Part shown: piece after piece, positions 42,018 through 51,227 of the stretch | Layout of the letters: each line of letters starts with the position of its first letter | Position numbering within the stretch: the first letter of the stretch is position 1 | Notes under the pieces: model-generated | Database searches by the model: none | Told to the model about the DNA's origin: nothing | What the model saw: only the letters and a program-made list of their open reading frames with translations | Made by a program: the position numbers and the translations under genes | From: Nostoc sp. UHCC 0702 | GTDB taxonomy: Bacteria > Cyanobacteriota > Cyanobacteriia > Cyanobacteriales > Nostocaceae | Direction of reading: 5' to 3' | Assembly: GCA_017164015.1 (NCBI GenBank) | Contig: CP071065.1 | Span: forward strand, 7,283,501-7,347,500 | Length of the DNA stretch: 64,000 nucleotides

Positions 42018-43217
42018 ATGACTTTACAAGATAAGAAATCAAAATTGAAAGTTTCACTGGTTGTTAGCGACTTATCAAGCGCCGGAGCCGGAAGATGGGG
42101 AGGTGGAGTGCGTTCTTTTTTGCTAGCTCAAGCACTACAAAAGCTTAATTATCAAGTAGAGATTTTAGGTTTTGTATTTGGCGAAGAAGCAGGAGCAATT
42201 TCTCAAACTGCAATTCCAATTAGTTCCTTTCGTGGTTATCAATACCCGCAATTTTTATTATCAGCTTCTCAATTATTGAAGAAACTTGATGGTGATATTA
42301 TTTATGCCATGAGGCCAAAACCTACCACATTTGGTCTATCTTTGCTGCAACAATTAAAAACTCGTCAACCTATAATTTTAGATATAGACGATTGGGAAAT
42401 GAGTTGGTATGGTGGTAGCGATAAATGGCAGTACCGTCCTTCTCCCAAGCAATTTTACAGGGATATTTTTAAAGGTGATGGTGCTTTGAGATATCCTGAT
42501 CATCCGTTTTATTTAAAAATGGTTGAAGGAATGGTACAAAAAGCTAATGCTATTACAATTCACACGAACTTTTTAAAAGAGCGATTTGGAGGTATTTACC
42601 TACCCAACGGCAAAGACACCGATTTATTTAATCCTGATAGTTACGAACCTGAAGAATGTAGAGCCTATTATGGGCTGTCTGGATATCGAATTCTAATGTT
42701 TCCTGGTGCGCCTAGACCATACAAAGGAGTTGAAGATGTATTAATGGCATTAGATATCCTAGATGAGCCAGATTTAAAACTGGTGATTGTGGGTGGTAGT
42801 CCCTATGATGATTATGATGCTCAACTGATAGAAAAATGGGGACGCTGGATTATTAAGCTGCCAAAATATCCATCTACGGAAATGCCGAAAGTTGTCGCAG
42901 CAGCACATGTTATTGTTGTTCCACAAAGAAATACACCAGCTGCTTTGGCTCAATTTCCATTAAAATTAACTGATGGCATGGCAATGGCAAAACCGATTCT
43001 AGCAACAAAGGTAGGAGATATTCCAGACATTTTAGATGAAACAGCTTATTTAGTTGAACCTGCTTGTCCCGAAGAAATTGCAGCACAAATTAAATTGATA
43101 TTTCAGGATTTAGATGCAGCAAATGAACGAGGCATTAAGGCTAGAGAAAGATGTGTAGAAAAATATAGTATAGAGGCAATGGCTTCTACTCTCAATTCAG
43201 TAATTGCCCGGTTATAA
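42018..43217 (+). CDS. GT4-family glycosyltransferase
   Basis: The 399-residue protein has a GT-B fold. The N terminus is an acceptor-binding domain (SGAGRWGGGVRSFLLAQALQ). The donor side has ILMFPGAPRPYKGVEDVLMA, LKLVIVGGSPYDDYD and LTDGMAMAKPILATKVGDIP with the nucleotide-sugar-binding Glu region. It is a cytoplasmic or membrane-peripheral glycosyltransferase. Donor and acceptor are unknown. The gene is first of the intact genes in the exporter cluster. Confidence 0.88.
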   Translation: MTLQDKKSKLKVSLVVSDLSSAGAGRWGGGVRSFLLAQALQKLNYQVEILGFVFGEEAGAISQTAIPISSFRGYQYPQFLLSASQLLKKLDGDIIYAMRPKPTTFGLSLLQQLKTRQPIILDIDDWEMSWYGGSDKWQYRPSPKQFYRDIFKGDGALRYPDHPFYLKMVEGMVQKANAITIHTNFLKERFGGIYLPNGKDTDLFNPDSYEPEECRAYYGLSGYRILMFPGAPRPYKGVEDVLMALDILDEPDLKLVIVGGSPYDDYDAQLIEKWGRWIIKLPKYPSTEMPKVVAAAHVIVVPQRNTPAALAQFPLKLTDGMAMAKPILATKVGDIPDILDETAYLVEPACPEEIAAQIKLIFQDLDAANERGIKARERCVEKYSIEAMASTLNSVIARL

Positions 43218-43425
43218 TAATTTTAGCTGGATGATGATAAATGTAAAGTAAATTTTAATTACAATCACACACAACTACCTCAAATTAGCTCACATAGTTG
43301 AAATGTGTATGATCATCAAATAGACTAAGATAAATATATATTTTCATCTATTTGAAGATAATTGTGAGTCAGCAAGAAATTGCTAGATAATGATAAGAAT
43401 ACATGAATTGTGACAAAGATACCCA

Positions 43426-45672
43426 ATGTCTACCGGGAAACTAGTATTAAGATTTGCAAAACCCTATCCAGGTTTAATTGTTCTGACTATAGTCCTGGGA
43501 TTTTCTGGAGCTTTATTTAATGGTGTCAGCACAGCGTTAATTGTACCAGTAATTTTAAAAATTGTGGGACAAGAGGTAGATTTAACTAAAGCTCCGGGTA
43601 TTCTCAAAGGCATTATGGCTCCCTTTGAAAATATTCCAGAAAATTACCGCATATTAGTAATGTCTGGGGCAATTATATTCACAATTGGCTTAAAAAATTT
43701 AGCTACTTATTCGAGTACATTAGCATCGAGTTCTTTGTCCCGCAAGCTGACGGCAGATATGCGAGAAGCGGGATTAAAATTATTACTAGAAGTAGATATA
43801 GATTATTATGCGAAAATCAAAGTTGGTGATTTAATCAACCGTCTGGGAGTAGAAATTGGACGGGCGGCGACTGCGATTGGGAATACAGTAAAGTTAATTA
43901 TTCTTGCGATTACAATTTTAGTTTTTGTCGGTTTATTGCTGTCAATTTCTTTGCAGTTAACGATAGCTGCTACGATTTTGCTGTCTTTGGTGACAGTGGT
44001 TAATCAGTATGTCATTGCCAGATCTAAAAAATTTGGGAAGCAGCTGAGTGAGATGTCTAAAGCATATTCAATCGCTACGCTGGAACTTTTAAATGGCATT
44101 AGATTGGTGAAGTCAACAGGAAATGAAGAAAGAGAATATAAAAAAATTCATCATTTAATTCGCAATCGCGAGAAAGCAGATTTTCAGTCTCAGATCAATT
44201 CAGAAGCGATCGCACCACTGAGTGAGGTAATGGGAATTACAGCCTTACTGCTGATTGTATTTTTGAGTAAAACTTTCTTTGCAAACCAAATTGCTTCCCT
44301 TTCTGCCGTACTACTAACATATTTATTAATACTACTGCGACTGCTACCATTGATTTCTCAGTTAAATAGTATTCGTAGTAGCTTCGCCAATACTAACACC
44401 AGTGTGGAAATGGTGACAGACTTTTTAAATCGCAATGATAAGCCATTCATGGTTAGGGGTAAGCTTCCCTACACAAAATTAGATCAAGGAGTCCATTTTG
44501 ATTTTGTTTCCTTCGCCTACCCTGGTAATGAAAAGCTAGTACTCAAGGATGTGGACTTATTTTTACCGCGTGGTACTACTCTAGCTTTGGTGGGTGGTTC
44601 TGGCGCAGGAAAATCAACCCTCGCAGACCTCTTACCCAGATTTTACGATCCTTTATCTGGTCGGATTACCATTGATGGTAAAGATTTGCGCGAGTTCGAC
44701 ATCACATCTTTGCGTAGCAGGATGGGAATCGTTAGTCAAGATACCTTTCTCTTCAATGATTCAGTTGGGAATAACATCGCCTATGGACGACCACAAGCTA
44801 CTGAAGAGGAAATTGTAATCGCAGCAAAGCGGGCGAATGCCTATGAGTTTATCAGCAAATTACCCCAAAAATTTGACACCCCTATTGGCGATCGCGGCGT
44901 TATGTTGTCTGGTGGACAAAGACAAAGATTAGCGATCGCGCGTGCATTGGTACAAAATCCAGACATTCTCATTCTCGATGAAGCTACCAGTGCTTTAGAT
45001 ACCGTTTCCGAACGCTTGGTACAGGCTGCACTCGATGATCTTAGCCGCGATCGTACAACCTTGGTAATTGCTCACCGTCTTTCTACAGTCCAAAAAGCCG
45101 ATCAAATTGCCGTGTTAGATCAAGGACGTGTAGTAGAAGTAGGAACCCATGAAGAACTTTTACAAAAAGGTGGTTACTACTCACGTCTTTACTCAATGCA
45201 ATTTAGCGACCAAGTAGAAGCTCCCATTAAACAACATCAAAGCTTAGTCCGCATTTCTCACGAAATTCGGACGCAGCTTAATTCTATGATTGGTTTGCTG
45301 CTCTTATTACTAGATGATATGGTTGATAATGCCCAAGAACGGCAGGAATTAATTGAACAATCCCATACATCAGCCTTAAGAATTCTCACCATAATTGATG
45401 TTTTTGATGATATTTGGAATCTGCAAGTCAATGGTAAATTCCTATCGGTTGCAGATAAAAATAATAATATCACGACTCAATACAAAACTTTTACAAATAT
45501 CTCTGAAGAGTTTCGTAATTGCCTCAATATGATACTGGGAATTCTCCGCTCTCTAACTGATAATTTAACGTACACAAAAGAAGAGCATAATCAATTAATA
45601 GCAAAATCTTATGACTCTGCCATGCATTTGCTCGATAAATTAGAAAAATTTGAGGATAAGATAAAATTATAA
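43426..45672 (+). CDS. ABC exporter (MsbA/HepA type) with two C-terminal histidine-kinase-like helical hairpins
   Basis: The 748-residue protein has a six-helix membrane domain (about residues 15-310) and an ABC ATPase with Walker A GGSGAGKSTLADLL, signature LSGGQRQRLAIARAL, Walker B ILILDEATSALD and H-loop IAHRLSTV. A normal exporter of this class would end near residue 600. Here about 145 residues follow: ISHEIRTQLNSMIGLLLLLL with ELIEQSHTSALRILTIIDVF (His612), then a second copy ISEEFRNCLNMILGILRSL with QLIAKSYDSAMHLLDKLEKF (Glu694 in place of His). These match HisKA (DHp) helical hairpins without an ATPase domain. The flanking glycosyltransferases suggest it exports a glycan or glycolipid. 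Confidence 0.9.
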   Translation: MSTGKLVLRFAKPYPGLIVLTIVLGFSGALFNGVSTALIVPVILKIVGQEVDLTKAPGILKGIMAPFENIPENYRILVMSGAIIFTIGLKNLATYSSTLASSSLSRKLTADMREAGLKLLLEVDIDYYAKIKVGDLINRLGVEIGRAATAIGNTVKLIILAITILVFVGLLLSISLQLTIAATILLSLVTVVNQYVIARSKKFGKQLSEMSKAYSIATLELLNGIRLVKSTGNEEREYKKIHHLIRNREKADFQSQINSEAIAPLSEVMGITALLLIVFLSKTFFANQIASLSAVLLTYLLILLRLLPLISQLNSIRSSFANTNTSVEMVTDFLNRNDKPFMVRGKLPYTKLDQGVHFDFVSFAYPGNEKLVLKDVDLFLPRGTTLALVGGSGAGKSTLADLLPRFYDPLSGRITIDGKDLREFDITSLRSRMGIVSQDTFLFNDSVGNNIAYGRPQATEEEIVIAAKRANAYEFISKLPQKFDTPIGDRGVMLSGGQRQRLAIARALVQNPDILILDEATSALDTVSERLVQAALDDLSRDRTTLVIAHRLSTVQKADQIAVLDQGRVVEVGTHEELLQKGGYYSRLYSMQFSDQVEAPIKQHQSLVRISHEIRTQLNSMIGLLLLLLDDMVDNAQERQELIEQSHTSALRILTIIDVFDDIWNLQVNGKFLSVADKNNNITTQYKTFTNISEEFRNCLNMILGILRSLTDNLTYTKEEHNQLIAKSYDSAMHLLDKLEKFEDKIKL

Positions 45673-45676
45673 AATT

Positions 45677-46888
45677 ATGAATAATGCTCTTTTAAAAAAA
45701 GACTATGTTTTCTTTATTATAGATGAGTTACCTAAGCCAGAAGCTCACGTAATTCAGTCTACCAATGCGGCCAATGGATCTGCAAACTTAGGTTATTCAA
45801 CAGTGTTAGTATATCCTCGTAAAGGATTAGCATCTCTCAACCCTGTTAATTTAGTTCGTCCTTTTCAACCTATAAAAGCATCAACAGAACTTGTCAAATA
45901 TTACAATCTCCATGACAAGCTAAAAGTTGCTCCCTTACCGATGCCCTGGCCGATTGATCATTTCAATAATAAATTTACTAACTCTAATACTATCGCCACA
46001 AAATATTATTTTCCCTTCCACATTCTTTCGTCTACTAAACTTGTTCATGCTTGGAACTGGAATTTTATAAAAGCGGCAATTCAAAATGGCGTTCCTGCTA
46101 TTTACGAACACCACCATCATGAAAATAAGAAATTTGATCCAGAAATTGTTAATCATCCACTGTTTCAAGTTGCTGTAACTGTTGCTGATACAGTTAGAGA
46201 CAGCATGATCCAGCATGGTATGCCACCGGAAAAATTGATTAAGCTGCACAATGGCTATAATCAATTTTTTATGGAGAGACAGCCACAAAAAGCGGCAGTG
46301 TGGCGTGAAAAATTGCTGAAAAATCAGCGCTCGCACTTGGTAGTTTATGCAGGTGCGCTACAACAATTTAAAGGTATTGATGTCTTGATCGATGTTGCTG
46401 CTCAAATGCCAGATGTGCAATTTGCTTGTGCTGGAGGTAAACAAACAGAGGTAGAACATTATCAGCAATTAGCAAAAAAAAAGCAGGTAAATAATATTAT
46501 ATTTTTGGGCTATATATTGCATGAAGAGTTAGCATCTTTACTACAAGCAGCAGATATTCTAGCTCACCCCCATTGTTCAGGAAAGGCAGCGACTTTTACA
46601 TCTCCGATGAAATTATTTGACTATTTCGCCTCTGGAAATCCTGTTGTTGCTACAGAAATTCCCTCATTAACAGAGTTTAAAAATACCCAAGCGATCGCAG
46701 CTTGGTGTGAACCAGATAACCCAACTAAATTTGCCGAATCTTTAAAATTTGTTTTAGAAAATTATCCGAGAAAAGTAGATGGTTATGCAGAAATTATAGA
46801 ATTTGTCAAGCAGTTTTCTTGGGAAAATCGAGCCGCAAAAATTCTCAGTTACGTTGATGAATCTCTACGTCCTCCAATTATTGTATAA
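45677..46888 (+). CDS. Glycosyltransferase, GT4 type
   Basis: The 403-residue protein starts 5 bp after the stop of the exporter, so the two are co-transcribed. It has IKLHNGYNQFF (central linker), LVVYAGALQQFKGIDVLIDV, NIIFLGYILHEELASLLQAA and SPMKLFDYFASGNPVVATEI, the GT-B donor-binding region. It should act on a cytoplasmic sugar acceptor before export. Specificity cannot be read from sequence. Confidence 0.9.
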   Translation: MNNALLKKDYVFFIIDELPKPEAHVIQSTNAANGSANLGYSTVLVYPRKGLASLNPVNLVRPFQPIKASTELVKYYNLHDKLKVAPLPMPWPIDHFNNKFTNSNTIATKYYFPFHILSSTKLVHAWNWNFIKAAIQNGVPAIYEHHHHENKKFDPEIVNHPLFQVAVTVADTVRDSMIQHGMPPEKLIKLHNGYNQFFMERQPQKAAVWREKLLKNQRSHLVVYAGALQQFKGIDVLIDVAAQMPDVQFACAGGKQTEVEHYQQLAKKKQVNNIIFLGYILHEELASLLQAADILAHPHCSGKAATFTSPMKLFDYFASGNPVVATEIPSLTEFKNTQAIAAWCEPDNPTKFAESLKFVLENYPRKVDGYAEIIEFVKQFSWENRAAKILSYVDESLRPPIIV

Positions 46889-46894
46889 AAGATG

Positions 46895-46935
46895 AATCAC
46901 CACTAACAACTAACAACTGACAACTGACAACTAAA
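46895..46935. repeat. Heptamer repeat within the polysaccharide operon
   Basis: AACAACTAACAACTGACAAC units fill most of the gap between two glycosyltransferase genes, as in the cmp operon. Confidence 0.85.
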
Positions 46936-47898
46936 ATGAATATAAAAACTGTTGGCATGATTAGCAGCTATCGGAGTCTTGAGAAAAGAGTCGATTGGCT
47001 GTGGCAACAAACCCCCCAGCAATTTGGTATTTGGGGCAATATCCAAATCCAAGCACTTGCACCAACACCAGATTTTTTATTGATGTATCAATATGATTTT
47101 CCAGAAGTTACCCAGCAGCAAAAATCTTGGTTACATCGGTTATATCGTAAACAGCAACAACCACAATTAAACATCAACTCTCTTCTGAAGAATGTTCCTC
47201 AAGAACGGGTAATTTTTCTACTACGAGAACCACCATTAAATGAAGTTGTAGAAAGAAATAAACGCAATTATCAACAAGCACAAAAGTATTGCGGTTATAT
47301 TTCTGGCCCTGATGATTTTGCCCCTACACCCGACTATATGCCCGCGATTTGGTATCTTACTAACTCGTTTCAGGAATTAAATGAAATGCCACCACCTAAA
47401 AAAGTTGCCCCTTGCAGTTGGATTACTTCTGGAATTAATCGTACAGAAAATCATAGACAAAGATTAAACTTTTTGCAGTCTTTACAAGAGAGTGAAATTA
47501 AGTTTGATTTGTATGGGCGTGACTTACCTGTATGGACAAAAAAAACGGGTGAATTGGGTAACAAATGGTATGGGATGGCTCCTTATTATTACAATTTAGC
47601 AATTGAAAATTATGCTGAAAATAATTGGTATGTAAGTGAAAAATTGTGGGATGCTTTGTTGGCATGGTGTCTGCCAATCTACTATGGTGGCCCGGCAGCT
47701 GATAAACTTTTACCACCAGGTAGCTTTTTGCGGTTGCCAAGTTTAGATGAAAAAGGAATTGCCTACATCCAAGAAGTAACTGCTACTCCTGATGCTTGGT
47801 ATGCTGCTAAAGATGCGATCGCTGAAGCTAGACAAATAATCTTACATAAATTAAATTTGCTTAACTGGTTATCAGAATTTGTCAGCAATTTCTCTTAG
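46936..47898 (+). CDS. GT10-like (fucosyltransferase family) glycosyltransferase
   Basis: The 320-residue protein has the GT10 signature region ENYAENNWYVSEKLWDALL followed by AWCLPIYYGGP, comparable to YVTEKLWDALLAGCVPIYYG of alpha-1,3-fucosyltransferases. Upstream of that, SWITSGINRTENHRQRLNFL and FDLYGRDLPVW fit the family. It probably adds a fucose or related sugar to the exported glycan. The exact linkage is unknown. ATG 46936 follows the heptamer array without a clear Shine-Dalgarno. Confidence 0.8.
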   Translation: MNIKTVGMISSYRSLEKRVDWLWQQTPQQFGIWGNIQIQALAPTPDFLLMYQYDFPEVTQQQKSWLHRLYRKQQQPQLNINSLLKNVPQERVIFLLREPPLNEVVERNKRNYQQAQKYCGYISGPDDFAPTPDYMPAIWYLTNSFQELNEMPPPKKVAPCSWITSGINRTENHRQRLNFLQSLQESEIKFDLYGRDLPVWTKKTGELGNKWYGMAPYYYNLAIENYAENNWYVSEKLWDALLAWCLPIYYGGPAADKLLPPGSFLRLPSLDEKGIAYIQEVTATPDAWYAAKDAIAEARQIILHKLNLLNWLSEFVSNFS

Positions 47899-47942
47899 AT
47901 TTAATTTCTCAAATGTACATCTTTATATTTTTGTAAATATCT

Positions 47943-48938
47943 ATGGATGGTATTTGTACTCTTGCTAATGACCGAGTTTATGATCAACTCGTTGCTCTTC
48001 TTAATAGTATAGAAGCAATTTATGGGCGAGAAATGCCTGTTTGTATCTATCCTTATGACGATAATACAGCACAAATTAATGCTGAAATTGCCCGTCGTCC
48101 TCATGTACAAATTTACAATAATCAAGAGTCAATTCAGCGATGGGATGAGTTTGTTCGCAATATTTGGGATGCTCATCCCAATGCTATGAAACATTGGTCA
48201 ACAATTAGTAAAGATAAATATTATCGAGTCGGTACTCATCGACGTTATGGTGCTTTTGATGGCCCCTTTGACAGATTTGTCTACATGGATGCCGATACTT
48301 TATTAATGAGTCCTTTAGATAAAATTTTTAATCAGCTAAATCACAATGATTGGGTAGTCTATGATTTCCAATACACAGATTTGTCTCATGCTTATAATAT
48401 ATCGTCATCGAAATTAAAGGAAATATTTACAGAAAAACAATTACAAACAGAAATATTTTGTTCTGGTTTTTATGGTTCTAAAAGCGGTATTTTTAATAGC
48501 CAAATTAGAGAGTTTTTATTAGAAAAACTCCGCCAAGGAGAAGCTGAGATTCTCTATGATATGGCTCCTGACCAAACTATTCTCAACTACATGGTGATGC
48601 GATCGGGTATATCTAGCTATAATTTTGCTCACCATCTTGATGAAAGTGAAAAAACAGGCTGTTGTGTAACTTCTAATCATTTTGAAGCCCAAAATCATAT
48701 CTTATATGATAAAAATCATCGACTAACTTATATCCATTATATTGGGTTGTCATCTAACTTATTTCAGCAGGTTTGTAATGGAGAAAATATTGATTTTCCC
48801 TATCGAGATATTTTCTTACATTATCGCTATCTGCATGAACCAGAACAACGTCCAAAGTTCACAACTAAAGCGAAAGCTTACAATGCTCCTCCGAGTTTAG
48901 GCACAAAAATTTTAAAAAAGTTAGGATTAACAGGTTGA
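47943..48938 (+). CDS. GT8-like (GT-A fold) glycosyltransferase
   Basis: The 331-residue protein begins DGICTLANDRVYDQLVALLN and has the metal-binding YMDADTLLMSPLDKI and DQTILNYMV. It is a paralogue of the next gene (CTLANDRVYDQLVALLNSI versus IIANDKVMDHAIALLNSI). Predicted GT-A nucleotide-sugar transferase of unknown specificity. It is followed 10 bp later by the next gene. Confidence 0.8.
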   Translation: MDGICTLANDRVYDQLVALLNSIEAIYGREMPVCIYPYDDNTAQINAEIARRPHVQIYNNQESIQRWDEFVRNIWDAHPNAMKHWSTISKDKYYRVGTHRRYGAFDGPFDRFVYMDADTLLMSPLDKIFNQLNHNDWVVYDFQYTDLSHAYNISSSKLKEIFTEKQLQTEIFCSGFYGSKSGIFNSQIREFLLEKLRQGEAEILYDMAPDQTILNYMVMRSGISSYNFAHHLDESEKTGCCVTSNHFEAQNHILYDKNHRLTYIHYIGLSSNLFQQVCNGENIDFPYRDIFLHYRYLHEPEQRPKFTTKAKAYNAPPSLGTKILKKLGLTG

Positions 48939-48948
48939 GGTGAAGACA

Positions 48949-49878
48949 ATGAGCCGTGGAATTTATATTATTGCCAATGACAAGGTAATGGATCATGCGA
49001 TCGCACTACTCAACAGTATCCGATTCCATGATCATGATACACCAATTATCCTCATTCCTTATGATGAGAAGTATCAAAATATAGCAAACACACTTAACAA
49101 ATATTATGGTGTAGAAACATATGCAGACCTAGATTTTATAGACCGTCTGGCCCTGAAATTACATGAAACGTTCGGGGGTCAATTTTTTGCCCGTCCAAAT
49201 CAATTTCGTAAACAGGCTTGTTGGTTTGGGCCATTTGATGAGTTTTTGTATATTGATACCGATATTGTTGTCTTTGAAAAGATTATCGACAATCTTAACT
49301 ACCTAGCTGAAACTGATTTTATTTGTTGTGATTATCAACATTTAGGTGGAATTAAAAATGTTTTCAGCCCCAAAGTATTAGAAGATCAGGTATTTACTGA
49401 GACTGAAGTTAAAGATATTTTTAACGGTGGTTTTTGGGGTTCCAAGAAAAATCTGATCTCAGAAAAAGATTTGTATGAAACTTTTGCTGAGTGTGCTGCC
49501 CATCCAGAATATTTTGATTTTTCCGAAAAAACTTCCGACCAACCGATTATTAATTATATGTTGCTCAAGCGGATTCCGCGCCGCTTTAATATTGTTCGCA
49601 GAGAAGGTAAAGCACCAGGAAATTGGGCAGGAAGTCCACATTTTCAGCAACAAGACCATATCTTATTTGATAATACCGTTAATCAACCTCTGCAATATCT
49701 TCATTGGGCAGGTATTCGCATTCAACCAGGTTGTCCTTACTGGGAAATTTGGGAACATTATCGTCATCTTAATTCAGCGCTACCTGCGGCTGCTATACCT
49801 GCACCAGCAAAAAAAAGTCACTGGCAGCAAACGTTGGATAATATGAAAAATCAATTGCGGCAACTCAAAATTAATTGA
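48949..49878 (+). CDS. GT8-like glycosyltransferase, paralogue of the previous gene
   Basis: The 309-residue protein starts MSRGIYIIANDKVMDHAIAL at ATG 48949, 8 bases after GAGG; a GTG at 48940 is also possible. It has FLYIDTDIVVFEKIID (DxD) and SDQPIINYMLLK. A basic Gln/Lys tail (KSHWQQTLDNMKNQLRQLKI) could be membrane-associated. It is the last gene of the polysaccharide cluster, ending about 30 bases before a long hairpin. Confidence 0.8.
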   Translation: MSRGIYIIANDKVMDHAIALLNSIRFHDHDTPIILIPYDEKYQNIANTLNKYYGVETYADLDFIDRLALKLHETFGGQFFARPNQFRKQACWFGPFDEFLYIDTDIVVFEKIIDNLNYLAETDFICCDYQHLGGIKNVFSPKVLEDQVFTETEVKDIFNGGFWGSKKNLISEKDLYETFAECAAHPEYFDFSEKTSDQPIINYMLLKRIPRRFNIVRREGKAPGNWAGSPHFQQQDHILFDNTVNQPLQYLHWAGIRIQPGCPYWEIWEHYRHLNSALPAAAIPAPAKKSHWQQTLDNMKNQLRQLKIN

Positions 49879-49906
49879 ACGTGAGTTCCGACACAACCTA
49901 TATTTA

Positions 49907-49937
49907 GATGCCCGACTTCTTCAAGAAGTCGGGCATC
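49907..49937. terminator. Near-perfect 31-bp palindrome, probable terminator of the glycan cluster
   Basis: GATGCCCGACTTCTT, one C, AAGAAGTCGGGCATC. The 15-bp arms are exact, and TTGG follows. A related GACTTCTTCAAGAAGTC-type hairpin is a common cyanobacterial repeat, so it may double as a dispersed repeat. Confidence 0.7.
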
Positions 49938-49971
49938 TTGGCAGTGGACAGGACACGTCTGCTCAAACAGT

Positions 49972-50009
49972 GTTTCAATCCCTAATAGGGAGTAAGGCAT
50001 AAGTAGCAA
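49972..50009. repeat. Solitary CRISPR-repeat-like sequence
   Basis: GTTTCAATCCCTAATAGGGA followed by GTAAGGCATAAGTAGCAA resembles a cyanobacterial CRISPR repeat (RC ends TCCCTATTAGGGATTGAAAC). Only one copy is present, with no spacer array and no cas gene. It is a lone repeat or a coincidental palindrome. Confidence 0.3.
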
Positions 50010-50398
50010 TAATTACTCAAAAGGCTGAGTTTAGTAATGTGGATGCGATCGCTTGGTTGATCAAAAACAGCCAACACAGAGGGGAAATTGCAACAGCGAT
50101 CGCACTCAAGATTTCACTGAAGGAAATCAGCACCAAGGCATCAAGTCAATACTGAGGGAATGAGGGTGGATTTTTCAGCAGATTGGGCTGGTGCAAAATC
50201 TAGAGCTAAGTTATTTAATCCTCAAGTTTTTTCTCACTACTACGATAGATCTTTTCAGTTAGAGCCTGTCTGTAGAATGGTATTCATTAGGTTTTGATAG
50301 ATAAACTCAATGAATTACAAATCTTAAAACTTGACCTACATACTTAATGAGTAATAACTATTAGAAGTCTTATATAACTTCCAGCTAATGAACAAAAA
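50010..50398. other. Intergenic region with a short coding-like relic
   Basis: From about 50009 a frame without start reads ITQKAEFSNVDAIAWLIKNS and QHRGEIATAIALKIS to TGA at about 50156, possibly the end of a decayed gene. No gene is otherwise seen. Confidence 0.3.
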
Positions 50399-50517
50399 TA
50401 TAGCAGATTGCAAGTTAATTGAGTAGACCCCACCCCAACCCTCCCCGTGAGTTCGGGGAGGATGCCCGATAGGGCGGGTGGGGTAGTGTACTTCATTTAC
50501 ATGAAAATTGCTGTATA
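50399..50517. mobile_element. MITE-like element, TACAGCAG family, copy 2
   Basis: TATAGCAGATTGCAAGTTAA begins it and AAAATTGCTGTATA ends it (one mismatch in the inverted repeat). The core is a CCCCACCCC/GGGGTGGGG-type hairpin unlike the core at 15116-15223. Confidence 0.6.
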
Positions 50518-50552
50518 TAAAATTCAGTCTTTTTTAGTTTTGATCAAAAAAT

Positions 50553-51152
50553 ATGAGTTCTCAAAAACCATCCAAACCTGATAAAAACACTATCACCAAT
50601 CGGCATCGACAACCTCAAAAGACGACTAACAGCGTAACTAATAAAACACAACCGCCTGAACAGATATCTTATAATGTTGCCCATGCCATCCCTGGACGTA
50701 TTCGTTTTCGTATACCTCGGCTAGCTAAAGATTCTGAGTATGCGAATCAACTGAAGCGAGTAATGGAAGCCGATTCTCAGACTACGAATGTTCGGATTAA
50801 TACTACGGCTGCATGCATAGTTATCCATTATCAACCAGGGATAATTTCAGATAATCAAATGCGATCGCGTTTAGTCAATCTGATTCAAACTGCCCCAAAT
50901 ATAGTTTTGCCAGCCCCAGCAACGGCGAAAAACATTGCAAAAGTCATCTTTGATGCTGCGATCAACTTGATTGATAGTACACGTAACATCAACAAAGCAC
51001 ATAACGCCATTACACACGGAGAGTTCAGGACAAACACTTGGGAACGAGTACTCTCTAGCACCAAAGGTGTAATTAAAGCCATAAGATCTGCCATTGTATT
51101 TATTTTGCCTAACAAACGATGGCAATTACAAAACAGCAGTGGCAATGCATGA
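50553..51152 (+). CDS. HMA2-domain protein
   Basis: The 199-residue protein has a polar N terminus (about residues 1-45) followed by an HMA2-like module: VAHAIPGRIRFRIPRLAKDS, LKRVMEADSQTTNVRINTTA and ACIVIHYQPG. The usual GMTCxxC copper site is absent, as expected for HMA2. The C-terminal 80 residues show no membrane helix beyond weak segments. In cyanobacteria such modules usually precede P-type ATPases; here it is free-standing. The role is unknown. Confidence 0.8.
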   Translation: MSSQKPSKPDKNTITNRHRQPQKTTNSVTNKTQPPEQISYNVAHAIPGRIRFRIPRLAKDSEYANQLKRVMEADSQTTNVRINTTAACIVIHYQPGIISDNQMRSRLVNLIQTAPNIVLPAPATAKNIAKVIFDAAINLIDSTRNINKAHNAITHGEFRTNTWERVLSSTKGVIKAIRSAIVFILPNKRWQLQNSSGNA

Positions 51153-51227
51153 CTCTGGCTGTTTGGGCTGACCAAGAGGGCGAGTCAAGCGACTCGCCCT
51201 ACTCTACCCTTTGGGAACGACTTTAAA

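Noticed and set aside
49972..50160. True CRISPR array
   Set aside because: Only one repeat-like copy and no regular spacers.
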